From: Loxodes magnus
Lineage: Eukaryota; Ciliophora; Karyorelictea; Loxodida; Loxodidae
Reading direction: 5' to 3'
Length of the DNA stretch: 64,000 nt
Assembly (NCBI GenBank): GCA_946699065.1
Contig: CAMPDV010001331.1
Location: forward strand, 1-64,000
The notes under the pieces were generated by a model. That model saw nothing but the letters and a program-made list of their open reading frames with translations, was not told the DNA's origin and ran no database searches. Both the position numbers and the translations under genes were made by a program. Within the stretch, counting starts at the first letter, position 1; each line of letters opens with the position of its first letter. Shown in pieces: positions 13,291-25,094 of this stretch.

Positions 13291-14317
13291 TTCTAAAACT
13301 TCTAAATTAAATGCTTATTTCAAAGACATTAGTATAGTTTAGCTATATCAGCCTTCAATCTAATTGAAAATATGAAATATATACCAAACAAATGCTAGAA
13401 GGCATTCTTAATGAATAAAGGGTGATAATATATTTACCTATATATACTATAATAATACCCATATTTAATCTAAGCTAATAGATTATGCTAGTTTCTTCTC
13501 TAATAATACTAAAGCTTACTATATATAAAGCTGAATGCATAAAAATAAAATACTAATCATTTGAATTAGAAAAGGGATACTAGCCTTAAATATAAAGGTG
13601 CATAACTAAAGTTAACTAGACTATTCAAATTATAAATAGCTAATGCTAGGCATATATGATTATTATTAGGTATAGCATCCATCTAATTAAAGTGAAATTG
13701 TTCATCAAATAACTAAATTTCTTATTATGAAAATTATTAATTCATAAATGCTAGTATTTTAATAGCATTTACTTTGGTATAAATATAATCTTCTAGTGTA
13801 GAAAAAGAAAAATGATTATAGTTATAGGATGAATAAGAAAGATAAAGGAAATGAGAAAGAAGCTTTAATAGTAATAAAGATAAGATATTGACTAATCTAT
13901 TCTAACTCTATTAATTCAGTCAACTAATATCTATTCTTCCTAGATCTACTACAGTTGTTTCCTTATTTTATCATAAATAATAACTCTTTCTAATTTATCA
14001 AATTAGCATTTCTTAAAATTTTCTAGATTAATTTAAAAAATAAAAATGAACTAAGGAAATTAGCTTTTAATTAAAGCACCAACTTATTAAATAATAAGAA
14101 CTTAATTTATAAAGAAGCTTAGTAATCAAAACTTGCTATGATTTTACTATTAAAGTCTAAGCTATAATAACTAATTGCTTAAAGGAAAGTTTTATACTAA
14201 GCTTTTATATTAATTTGGAAGTCTAAAAATTATAAAAGTTAACTTTCTTATAAAAAGAAACTTTTATAGGAGTATAATTATATTTAGTGTCTTCTTAATT
14301 GGTTGTTTAACATTACG
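13291..14317. other. Intergenic spacer
   Basis: AT-rich spacer with about ten AGCT words per kb and no supported gene. A small inverted arrangement (AAAGTTAACTTTC, then AGAAACTTTTATAGGAG) lies near 14240-14275 just upstream of the next gene. Confidence 0.5.
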
Positions 14318-15444
14318 ATGAATTTTACTTTCTTATCTGAAAAAAATACTATTCCTTCGTCTTTCGTATAAGAGTTCTTATTTATTATTTTACCCTTTTA
14401 TGCTTTCTCAGTGGGATTTATAAAGTTTATTCTTAACTAAGATTAATAGGTAGGTGACTGGTCCAAATAAATAGAAGTTGTGCTTTTTAGAGCAAGTTTA
14501 AATCTCTTGAACTTAGCTTTTATCTTACTATATATACTTATAATTAGATAATAGTAAAGCAATGTAACACTATAGCAACTATTGAGTGCTAATAATACTA
14601 TCTTTACCTTATACCAGAAAAATGATGAAATGCTAGATTTTATTTATTTAGTTTCAAAAGCACAACTTAATGCATTAAGCTTAACTTGCGTTGGTAAGTT
14701 AATCATCAACTTCTAATAGTTAGTTATCTCTTCGCTGTTTAGAAATGGAAAAATCCTAGACATTCATTAGTTTATAGTTTTATAGTCTAGGTTAAACTTG
14801 AGTTTGAGTTAAATCAGACTAAGAATTTATTTAAGCTACCTAAAGAAGTAAAGCCGATAGATTAAAGCATTTTGGGTTCACTTGAAAATTAATAATTTTT
14901 AGATTTGGTTAAGAAAACTAGGATTGATTGCAATTAGTTAGCTAGTAATATAAATAAGCATCCTTATTTGATAGGAAATAGCTTTAAGTAACTATTTAAT
15001 TAACTAAAGACAAAATTGTTAGCTAAATATAGTAACTTTGCATGGCTCAATTTTTTTATTTTATGTCTAACTTTTTAGAATCGTTTCTAGTTTAAACATT
15101 TACAGATAATAAAAAATGAAATTTAAATTTAAACTCAACAAAAAGAAATAAAAAAGAGGAAAAAAATTAAAAATCGCTAATTTAAACTCTTAGCGCTCTT
15201 CTTTATCTAACAATAAAGAAGCTGTGATCTTATAAAAAAAGCATAGACAGATGTTTACACTTTCATAAATCTAGAATTTGGAAACGCTATAACTGAAGTA
15301 AATAAAATGAATAGCCAATTTAGTAAGATAAATACTAAAAAAATGTAGATAATAGACAATAAATACTTTTCTTAGGGTTCCACTAAGATAAATTAAATAT
15401 TCCTTAGAGCGATGTCATCAGTTGAAGCACATTTTAAAAGGTGA
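14318..15444 (+). CDS. Multi-pass membrane protein of unknown function, about 367 aa, one intron
   Basis: From ATG 14318 the frame gives MNFTFLSEKN and then hydrophobic segments, including FLFIILPFYAFSVGFIKFIL (about residues 20-40), LLNLAFILLYILII and LGLIAISQLVIQISILIW. A 23-nt GT...AG intron at 15083-15105 joins exon 1 (765 nt) to exon 2 (339 nt). Exon 2 encodes a lysine/glutamine-rich cytosolic-looking tail ending SSVEAHFKR and TGA 15442-15444. The fit of the intron to both frames supports the model. No catalytic or transport motif is visible. The LINE-A coding region begins 24 nt after this stop codon. Because TAA/TAG are sense here, an open frame alone is weak evidence. Confidence 0.5.
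15083..15105 (+). other. 23-nt candidate intron
   Basis: Begins GTTTCTAG and ends ATTTACAG. Removal moves the frame by exactly the amount needed to join the membrane region to the K/Q-rich tail and its TGA stop. Confidence 0.5.
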
Positions 15445-15467
15445 GAAATAAACTTATCAAAAGAAAA

Positions 15468-17400
15468 ATGAATTTTGCTGCCATAGTTTAAGAAAAGATA
15501 TCAAAAATATCTTAAGGAAATGTAAATAATAGGGGGAATAATAAAGATATCCAAGATACAATTTTAATTAATCAAAATGAAAATAATAACAGAAATATAA
15601 AATGATCCATTTTTACTTAAAATTTAGAGTATAATCATGTATAGTACCAAAATTCAAAATTCAACAATCTTTTAAACCAAAAGAATTAAGAAAATCAAAA
15701 TCTAAAAAATCTATTTTGAAATCAAAAATTTATAACTTTAAGCTTAACTTATTGAAGTAAAGGATCAAATGTAATCCTAGGAATAAGAGTTTGAAACTAG
15801 TAAAAAATAGTTCTTAAATGTGATTAAAGAACTTGAATAATAAATATAAAATCTATACAATAATCAAATTATTCTTAATGAAAACTTTCTATCAGTTTAA
15901 GAAAATCAGGATAGAACTAATTAAATAAGTAAGTATAAAATAGTAGTAGAATAGTACAAAATGTATGTAAATAAAAGTAATAAGAAATTAAAGAAAATTA
16001 AAAGTTAAATACTAAGATCTTAATACTAAAAGTAATAACAATAGCTTAAATATAATTAATTAATTTTTGGAAAAAAAGCAAAATAATTCTAAAGAGATAG
16101 GCTTTAAACAGAATGTATTTCCCAATATAATAATTAAACTGCATAAACTGATGAAATCAATTAAATAGATAAATTTTAAGAGTAGTGTTTAGAAGTCTTT
16201 CATTAGTTCATTAAAAATCCAATTAATCTACAATAACCATTTAAAATTCTTAGACATAAACTAGCTTGTATGAATATTTATAAATGTCTTAATCTAGTTT
16301 ATAGGATGTTTTAAAAGAACTTGAGCTATATTAGAAAATAACTAACTAAGTTTGAATACATTTAGTAATTATACTACGAAATCTCTTAGTAAAAGAAGAC
16401 TATTGAGTTTGAATTATTGGAGGCTAAAGACTAAAACCAATAGTTGATAATTTAAAATGAATGATTTATAAATAAAGACTAATAACTATAAATAATCAGC
16501 TAAGAATATAAAATTAGTAGAATTTGAAATAAAACATGGAGTTTCAAGAATAATTATAATAAAAAGATATGGAATTTCAAATATTGATATCTTAAAAGCA
16601 TAATGGAATTGAACAGTTAAAAGTTGTATAATAACTACTAGCAATAGAAAAATGGAATATAGACATATAAAAACAATATTATCTCAAACTTTAATAAACA
16701 GCAGAAAAAGCTACCTAAACAGAATTACTAAGCTAAAATAAATAAATTTAGACAGATTAAAACCTTTAAATAAAACGTAGCGCTGAAAATAAAATTATCT
16801 AAACAATTAATTTATAATAAGATTAGGAAATTTAAGTATAATGATAGCATTAAGAAGTTGAAGTTAACACTTAAAAATTGGAATAAAGTTAAAAATTTTG
16901 TCAAACAAACTTTATAGATATAAATAACTAAAAACTTCAAGAAACATATCTTTAACTTAATATGGAATTTATTTTAAATGGCTAAAATAAATTAGAAAAC
17001 TAGGAGAAATTATATTAAGAGCAGATTTAGACAACTAATATTTAAATCAACATTGCAACTCAAACTACTAATAACAATTTTAATTAACTCAAGAGGAAAC
17101 ATGAAGAAGATAATAATAATTTAAATCCACCAACTAAGCGCTCAGAGTAGTAGAAATTAAATTTCTAAGAGTCTGATAAAATAATAAGATAATTCAACTT
17201 AACGGCTCCTTAACTTTAAAGGTTTATTAAATAAGGAACATGAAGAAGAAATTAATATGAGATGAAAAGCATTCAAGGAAGATATGTAACAATAAATAAA
17301 GAATTAACATAAGGTACAGTAGATAGTACAAAAAATTAAATAGTAATAGACAAAAAATTGTTAGAGGAATATACAACTCAGGTAATTTACATTCTAATCT
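15468..17400 (+). pseudogene. LINE-A ORF1-like region
   Basis: Starts MNFAAIVQEKISKISQGN, shifts frame near 15720, and continues as a Q-rich coiled coil (LIEVKDQMQSQEQEFETSKK, VIKELEQQIQNLYNN). This is followed by a long, very basic W/K/N-rich part (KLKLTLKNWNKVKNFVKQ). I see no CCHC knuckle. ORF1 proteins of LINEs bind the element RNA, so that role is inferred from position. The boundary with the endonuclease frame is uncertain. Confidence 0.5.
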
Positions 17401-17489
17401 AATTTTACCATTAACACCCTGAAATTAGAAAAGAATTAGTACATATTTAAGTTGATAAAAAAGGGATAAAATAAATATGTATTTATAAA

Positions 17490-20400
17490 GGAGAATTACC
17501 TGCTGGATTGTAAGCACAAAAATAATTAAAAATAGGACATATTAATATAAATTCGATTGGCAGTAAATAATTTGCTTTATAATCTTTTATAATTGATAAT
17601 GAGTTTGATATTTTCTCTATAAATGAAGCAAGAACATAAGACTAATATAGCTCTATAATAATAGAATAGTATCGTACATATCTTTAAAATGCTAATGCTA
17701 GAGCAGGAGGAGTATTTATATTAGTAAAGAAGTAACTTGATTCTTGCTAAAATGAATTAGATTTCTCAAATCTTCTGGACATTTTATTAGTACAAGAATT
17801 GGGTATTTAACAGTTGCTTCATGCTATTTGCCTAGAAATGAAAAGCAAAGCAATTAAAAAGAACTTGCTTATGAATGTCTTTCTAATATAATAAATAATA
17901 GTGACAATTAGAGGCCTACTATTCCTTGTGGTGATTTCAATGCTTTACTTCCTAATTTCGGTAGTAATTAATCACGAATTAACAATAATAATTAAAGGCT
18001 ATTAGATTTCATAAAAGCAAATGACCTAATAGTAATGAATGGCTAATAATGCAATACATTCACTCATAAAGTAAACAACTAAAATTACTGCAATGATTAA
18101 TTCCTAGCAACTAAGCACTTGAATATTGATGATTTCTCTAATTTTTGTGTGATTCAAAATTCGGGTTTGCGTACTGATAATTCCCATTAATTATTACTCT
18201 AAAATACGATTTAACTAGAATATATCAAAATTAAGAGTATTGTTTGCTCCTTAAAATTTCCAAATTGTAGGATTCTAATCTAAGAAGACAAAATCAAAAT
18301 CATTATTAGGGATAATTCTCCCAATTTAAACAAATAGAATAAAAGAATGTTGAAAAGTAGTACACATCTATCTATGATTTAATCAATATCAATGCTGAGA
18401 TTGCACTTGGTTAGCAAGTGTAGAAAACAAATTATTATAAACTTCCAGTTCATCTAGCAAAACTCTTTTCTTAAGCTAAATAAAATAATGATTTATACTA
18501 AAATTCTTGGGCGTTAAAAGTAAGAAATAGTCAACTTATGAAGAACAAAAAATCACTCTTATAAAAAATACCTACATGGATTTTGAAAGGAGACATAAGC
18601 TAAAGAAAAGCATCAAAATCTTAATAAGAATGCATAAATAAATTTCAAATAAGCAAAAGCTTTAATTAATCCGAAAATACGTAATTAGATGAATTTGAAC
18701 TATGAGTAATAATAGCAATTTATTTAAAACTGAGAAAATTAAGTTTTTGATAAACATTCAAATTTAAATAAAGAAGAGATTGAAAATTCAAATAGAAGCT
18801 TTAATATAATATATAAAAAGAAACCTTTTATTATAAATTTTGATCCTTGTCACTTATAAGAAACGCCTCTTTTTAAAGAATCTGAAATTAAAAAAATGAT
18901 CAATCAATTAGCAAATAACAAAGCCTCAGGTAGTGATAGTTTAAAAGCAGAATTAATTAAATATGGAGGATAGGAATTACTTAATATAGTTACAAGCTTT
19001 AGAAACAATATGCTAAGAACACTCACTATACCAAATGAATTGAAAAGAATTAATATTTTATCTATTTTCATAAAAGGAAGTAAAAGTGTCCGAAGAAATT
19101 GAAGATCAATAGCCCTACTGAATTGCTTACTTAAAATATATGATAAAGCATTACCTTAAAGACTATATAATTTAATATATGAAAGAAATATCATTCATCA
19201 AGCTTAATTTGGTTTTTATAGGAAAAGATCGACATCATAACAAACTTGAACAATTTAATAGATTATTGACTTGCATCGTACATGGTTATAAAAAAATAGT
19301 TAATTGCTACTCTAATAGACGTGGAAAAATGATTGATAGCATACCAAGGAAAATGCTATTTGAGTATCCAAGAAGACTTAGATTACCTCTGGGATTGATA
19401 ATGGCACTTGAATCTTTTTTATGAAAATATTGATGCTAAGTCCCTTATTGATGGTAATATTACAATATCAGTTTTAAGTTAAACGACGGACTATTATAAG
19501 TAAGCAGCCATGGACCTTTACTTGCAATATTTTACTATGATATTGTAATTAGATATTTAGAAGAAAAAAAACATAAATATGGCTATAATATCTGCTAGAG
19601 AAATTTTGTGGTTCATGGCTTTGTAGATGACTTAATTGAGCTTTCTATTTCATAGTAAAATGCATAAAAATTACTCGAAACAAAAAAAAATTTTTTTCGA
19701 ATAAAACTAAATATAAATGAGGAAAAATGTGAAGTAATTTAGTTCTTAAAAAAGAAAGAAAGTAGAATTTAAATAAATTGAAATATTAATGGAATTCATA
19801 TTGTTTAAAAGGACGAAATTACATATCTTAGATACAGATTGGGAAATAAATAAAATTATAAACTACACTGTGAAAGCAAAATATCGAAGTCAGAGTAGCA
19901 GTTTTGAAAGCATCAGCAATTCTTTCTAAATACGGAGTAGTATTACCTCTCAATTTTAAAGCTCTTTGCAGAACGTTTATTTTGACTAAAATAGAATATG
20001 GAAGCGAAATAAACCCTTGAAGTATCATGTCAAGACTTACAGGAATGAAAGCTTAAATAATTAAATTACAAAGACTCATTTCAAGAAAAGCATTTAAATC
20101 TCCTTAGTCGGTATTCAATGAATCTTACTTCATTGATCTTAATTGACATCCGTTTACACACATGGCTAGATTAAAATTAATGCGTTTTTATTTTAAACTA
20201 GAACAAACCAGTAGAGAAAGCCTGAACTCTGATATAGCATTCTTGTTTTTTAAATGCAAACAATACAATTTGCCATATAAGAAATACATAAATAAAAGCC
20301 TTGAATAATATAAAATTGATATTAAAAGTATGACAAATATGAAAGAATTTAATTAGCATATTAATCTAAGAGGGAAATAAATATTTTTATAGGAATGTTT

Positions 20401-20940
20401 TTAAAGGAATACACGGATGCCTACAGCTTAAAGATACATGTAATCAATTTAAAATAATCAAAATGTATTTCCTGAAATAACTTATACTAAGTTTAACAGA
20501 CATAAAATATAAGATGTAATTTCTATTTTCAAACTGAGGACATTCACCTATAATTTCTAATACGAACTTAGTTTGCGTTACATAAGCACATAAAATGGAA
20601 TTGATTGTGCATGGGGTTTAACTCATGATGAACTTGATCATATATATTTGAATGTACTTTATATAAAGATGTCTTTTAGGAGTTATCTAATCGAAAAATA
20701 TTTAATGGCAAAGATTATACAGAACTAATTCTGTACGACTAAAAATTGTATTAATTCAAACTTTGCAAAAAGTAAAACCCCTAAGATTGACAAATATATT
20801 AAAAATTTTCATCAAAAATTGCTTAAAAAAAGGATAGAAATTTAAAAAATTTAACAGTTGAAACAAAAAGAAAAACTGATGGGAGAAAAAAATATAATCG
20901 CATGAAATAAACTATAAGTAGTGCAATTATGTCCCAATAC
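17490..20940 (+). pseudogene. LINE-A ORF2: endonuclease-reverse transcriptase, frameshifted
   Basis: APE endonuclease pieces: GHININSIGSK, the catalytic-glutamate region FSINEART near 17620, GDFNALLP near 17930, and NSHQ near 18185 where SDH is expected. The RT begins NNKASGSDSLKAELIKYGG near 18920, then NWRSIALLNCLLKIYDKAL near 19100 (W = TGA), QAQFGFYRKRST near 19200 and FVDDLIELS near 19620, which replaces YADD-type motif A/C context with VDD. The C-terminal part (EINPWSIMSRLTGMKAQI, DLNWHPFTHMARLKLM, GIDCAWGLTHDELDHIYL) is one long open frame to about 20935. Frameshifts lie near 17790, 18340, 19260-19400 and 19860. The enzyme would copy its own RNA into DNA at nicked sites, but this copy cannot make a full protein as read. 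Confidence 0.75.
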
Positions 20941-21034
20941 TCAAAGTGTTGAAACTTTTTTATCTTATTATTATTATTATAAAATTTCTTTATTATTGTT
21001 GTTCAGTAGTTAGCCTTATTTTTGTTAAAGAAAA

Positions 21035-22328
21035 TCATTTTAAGTTGCAAGATTTTTAATTTTGGAGTTAATTTTTCAATTTAGTTAAATATAAATTTTG
21101 AATGATAAATTATCCTATTTCTTTTTTTAATTACTCATTTTTCGCTTTAAGATATTCCATATTCTTTTTGTCTAAAATTCTTTCTTTTTGAGAATTTATT
21201 TCTAGTAATTATGCTAAATACTAATATTTGCTTAAATTTCCCTTGAAGATAATGTTATAAATGACTCTAAGTTGAATAAGCTATTTTAATAGAATTTACT
21301 CTCTAATTTTAATTTTTAATTTAAGAAAGTATCTTATATATCTTAAGTGCGCTAAGTATCTTGGCTATTAATTATTTACCTAAATTTTAAGTTTTTCAAA
21401 ATGTCATTTTTCATCTGATTCGCTTTTAATCAGGTTTTTCAATTTTTCTTCTGAGGATATAATCTTGTATACTGCATATTATAATGTTGAATTCCTTCAT
21501 TTCTAATATTTTCAGCTTCTTTGGAATTCAGTTTTTGTATTCTAGTGAGCGGTAAATTTCCTCTTGGACGGAACAATGCAGTAAAAGAAAACTTACCAAG
21601 TTTAACATAACGTCTTTTTATATCCACTTAAGCTCATTTATAATTAAGAAACCTCGTTTAAAAAGATAACAATCAATGAAACAGATATCCTAGAGTATAA
21701 ATTTGACTCGAAAGAGGGATCTGAGAAAATTGCTTTGGTGCGAAAGAAGATATTTATCAAATCTAGATATAATCTAGATAGGTTCCAATCATTTTTTAGG
21801 ATAGGCGTTGATGCTATTATTGCAACAGATGAATTAGTAATTCTCAGTCTATTAAATATATACACTTATTCCCTGTGATATCTCAGCATTGAAATCCTGT
21901 TTATGTTGATTAACTTATTCCAGAAATTAAGGCCAAAATGCATAGTGAGAATTTTCCATCTACTCTGATCGTGGATAGCTTTTCTATAAAGAATTTGTCA
22001 TCTGTTGAGATACTTCGACATGATGGGAATTTACCTTCAATGTTATAAGCATCCAATTTAGAAATAGTTTTCCTATTTTATTGTTTTCAGCTCAACTATG
22101 GTAATCTTTCCATAATTTAGTAGTCCAAATCTGGGTTGGAATAAACTAGCAAGGAAGACGAAAATACATCTTCATATATGCCTAGGCATACAACTACACC
22201 TCACACCCCATGGGAAACTTTCTGCTGCTGTGGGGTGGATTTCTGTTCATATTGCATAACTGAGAATGTACTATGTTCTCCTATTCTGTTGCTAAATTAC
22301 GAAAAGGCTTTACTCTAATTTCCGACAT
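21035..22328 (-). CDS. Multi-exon gene(s) of unknown function
   Basis: Minus-strand coding region, best read as one gene with short introns, or as two genes only 24 nt apart. It starts MSEIRVKPFR at 22328; a 20-nt intron at 22281-22300 then joins EHSTFSVMQYEQKS and continues HGVWGVVVCLGIYEDV. Downstream are DDKFFIEKLSTIRVDGKFSL and, perhaps after a 17-nt intron (GTGTATATATTTAATAG), LRITNSSVAIIASTPILKND. Later comes LPLTRIQKLNSKEAENIRNE and PQKKN followed by TGA at 21441-21439 and again at 21432-21430. If those TGAs are W, the frame continues through MKNDILKNLKF, two further introns (21365-21379, 21202-21221) and a coiled coil (MEYLKAKNEQLKKEIGQ) to TGA 21037-21035. Read alone, the last part is a 114-aa gene starting at 21414. 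I recognise no family. Confidence 0.5.
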
Positions 22329-22463
22329 ATTTCAATAAAAAAGTGATAAAAAAATTAGTTTTAATGTTATTAGATAGTAGATAATTAAATTTTAAGCTTT
22401 CTTAATATAATTAGTTTAAAATTAATGTTATTTTCATTATCCTCATCGTTTTTTCTCTCCATC

Positions 22464-24374
22464 TCACGCATTCTATTAATATTTTATTTTACATTCCTAA
22501 CTCTATTTCTCACATTCTCTAGTCTACAAAAATTATTAGACATTCCATTTTCTCACAATTTTGTCTTCCGCTCCTGATACAATCCATTTATTATCGTTAC
22601 TCAAAGCTACAGTTCAAATTCTACCTTCATATCCTTAGAGAGTTTATATACATTAATCTGTGCTAAAATTCCATATTTTAATTGTCTTGTCTCAACTACC
22701 AGACACTATAAATCTTGAATCACGACTTATCTAAATACTTGTTATACCTTTTGAATGACCTTCTAATGTTCTAATACTTTAACTAGTAGTAATATCCCAT
22801 ATCTTTATTGTTTTATCCTCACTACCTGAAACAATTCATTTCTGATCATTTGATATCGCTACAGATCTTACAGATTTTGCATGTCCCTTCAAAGTGCTCC
22901 TTAACTAACCACTTGCAAAATACCATATCTTTATTGTCTTGTCATAACTCCCTGAAACTATAAACTTCTGGTCACTTGATATTACTATAGATAATACAGT
23001 ATTCGTATGTCCCTACAAAGTATTCTTTAACTAGTTAGTTTATAAATTTCATATTTTTATTGTTCAATCAATGGAACCTGATACTATATAGTTGTTATCA
23101 CTTGATATTGCTACAGAATATACTGCATACTTATGTCCTTACAAAGTACTCTTTAACTAGCCATTATTCAAGTCCCATATTCTTATTGTAGTATCTCCAC
23201 TTGCTGAAACTATTCATTTCTGGTCATTTGATATTGCTACAGAGTATATGGCAAATGCATGTCCTTACAAAGAATTCTCTAACTAACCACTTGTAAAATA
23301 TCATATTTTTATTGCTCTATCAGAACTTCCTGTAACAATTCATTTCAAGTCACTTGATATTGCTACAGATGCTACAGAATTCGTATGTCCTTTTAAAATT
23401 CAATCCTTATTTAAAAGTTTACCTTGATTTTACTCTTAAAGATTTTCCTGTTTTGCTAACATTAAATTCTTCTATATAAATTATGAACTTTCTTTATCTT
23501 CTTGTTAGTCAAGTTTGCTTTGTAAGTTTTAAAGTTCCGATTAATACTATTTCTATGATTTTTATTTCAAGTTTAGTTTTTTTAAAATAATGATAATCAT
23601 TTCTAAACTTATTCGATTACTAGGAGTATGTTACCAGCATTCTTTTATTAATAATTTGTACTCTTTAGGACAATTATTAGGAATTTCCTCTCTCTCCCCT
23701 TATAGTACTTTGTCTTTTATAAACTAATCTTCAGCATCTTAAAATGGTATCTTCCTCGCTGATATTTCTCATAGTATCACACCTAAAGCATATATGTCAG
23801 ACTATTTACTATATTTCGACTTCAAACACATTAACTCTGGAGCCAACCAGCGAGTACTTCCCATAATTTACTATTATACTATAGGTTTGGATTCAATACA
23901 CACTCTCGATAACCCAAAATCAGTTAACTTAACTCTCATAAAACTATCTACTAAAATGTTGTTGCTTCTTAAGTTCCTATGAACTATACTTTTCTCATGT
24001 AATTAACTCAAACCTATAGCAATATCCAAACTGATTTTATATCTATCTTTCCATGATAATTCTTCCCTCTTATTCAATAAATTAAATAAAGTAAAAGGAA
24101 AATACTCTGTTATATAACTTAACGGTGAAAGACAGTATCCATAAACTTAAGCTAGATATGGATGCTTGATATCCTATGTTGCAATAACTTCAAACTTGAA
24201 CTCTTCTAAAGCAATCCCAGAAATCTTTTGATTATAAAATTCTTAAATAATCACTCCTATGCTCCCTTTCCAGAATCCTTTGTATAGTATCCCAAAGCCT
24301 CCATTGGAAATTACCCTCACTTTTTTCAGATCAGCACTTTAAATGACGGGATCTGAGCTTAATCTCGAAACCAT
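22464..24374 (-). CDS. Pseudokinase-WD40 protein, 636 aa
   Basis: Intron-free, 637 codons from ATG 24374 to TGA 22466-22464. The N-terminal protein-kinase domain (about 15-280) has a glycine loop ([10 protein letters not shown]), [30 protein letters not shown] and [20 protein letters not shown]. The VAIK lysine is replaced by Q (residue 44, VIIQEF) and the HRD aspartate by N (residue 134, HRNLRSNN). The plus-strand paralogue at 42353 has K and D at the same residue numbers. After a Q-rich linker come seven WD40 repeats ([14 protein letters not shown]...IKIW to RKWNV), enough for one propeller. It is probably a binding or regulatory pseudokinase acting with partners of the propeller. Several WD tryptophans are TGA. 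The tail after the propeller is ECEKQSQECK-like. Confidence 0.9.
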
Positions 24375-24767
24375 TTATAATTAACAATGAAAGCTTAATA
24401 AACAAAACAGCATAACCTAAATACGAGAAAATTAGATTTTATTCAAACTAGTAAAGATAAAAAATCATCAAAAATGCTTTATTACATCAAATGATATTAC
24501 TGCAGTCTGTTTTTAAATTCTTTATGAACTCTTAGTTTACTTCCTTTACTCAAAAGTCTTTGTTTCAATGAGAAAAAAATAAAAAAATGAAATAAAATCG
24601 TAGTGATATTTTAGATTCTAAGAATAGTATAAAATTTTAGAAATACTATTACAATTAACATCGAAACAAACTTACTTAAGAAAAAAGAGAAAATCTAAAA
24701 CAAAATAAAGACTAAAAAACAAAAAAATTGTAAACTTAAATATATATAAATAAATAATAGATTATAG
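24375..24767. other. Spacer upstream of the pseudokinase and of the candidate RNA
   Basis: A-rich spacer without a supported gene. It must contain the promoter of the minus-strand pseudokinase. A TATA-like stretch, TATATATAAATAAATAA near 24740, lies about 25-30 bases before the candidate RNA. Confidence 0.4.
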
Positions 24768-25094
24768 TAGGTCTGCTTTTTTTAGTCTAACCACTGTTTA
24801 ACTGTTCAATACTGATAAATAAATACGTCTTGAAAATGGAGTTGTGGCAGGTTGCATCTCTTGAAACTACCAAGGCAGTCAGATTGGAGGTAACCAGAGC
24901 CGAAGAACATTTCTTTTGAAGGTTCTGAGGATAAGTAAAAGCAGTGGAAGGCATAGTCTATCATGGGTACTTTATTTCACAGCCTGTGATGTAGCTATCC
25001 TGTTTTTATCACTCGATTATGGCTTTAGTTCTTTGGAGGTTCGACCCAATGAAGCTAACTAAAGTTTAAGAACCTCCATCTTAAAACCTTTTTT
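24768..25094 (+). ncRNA. Candidate Pol III structured RNA (possibly SRP RNA)
   Basis: An island of about 325 bases with near-balanced base composition in an otherwise very AT-rich spacer. It has no convincing protein frame and ends at a T6 run (25089-25094) as Pol III transcripts do. Internal hairpins include AGAAC...GTTCT (24904-24925) and TCACA...TGTGA (24977-24989). A B-box/T-loop-like GGTTCGACCC is at 25038-25047. Near the 3' end two overlapping inverted repeats (CTTTAGT/ACTAAAG and GGAGGTTC/GAACCTCC) could form a pseudoknot. AGCAG followed about 40 nt later by GCCTGTGATGTAGC resembles the helix 8 to helix 5 region of signal recognition particle RNA, but I cannot fold it reliably. It could be another snRNA, snoRNA or a SINE. 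Confidence 0.5.

Larger units (their letters stand above)
15445..20998 (+). mobile_element. LINE-A: degenerate non-LTR retrotransposon with APE endonuclease and RT
   Basis: About 5.5 kb in plus orientation. The order is an ORF1-like coiled-coil/basic region, an APE-type endonuclease, a reverse transcriptase and a C-terminal region, and then a TTA microsatellite (TTATTATTATTATTAT near 20967) that probably forms the 3' tail. It has several frameshifts, so it is a dead copy or contains assembly indels. It uses the host code (TAA/TAG=Q, TGA=W), so it is adapted to this genome. It sits between two host genes, 24 nt after one stop codon and about 37 nt from the other. The exact 5' end and target-site duplication were not found. 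Confidence 0.8.

Noticed and set aside
25036..25060. tRNA-like T arm (GGTTCGACCC)
   Set aside because: No acceptor stem, D arm or anticodon arm at proper distances; kept only as part of the larger RNA candidate.
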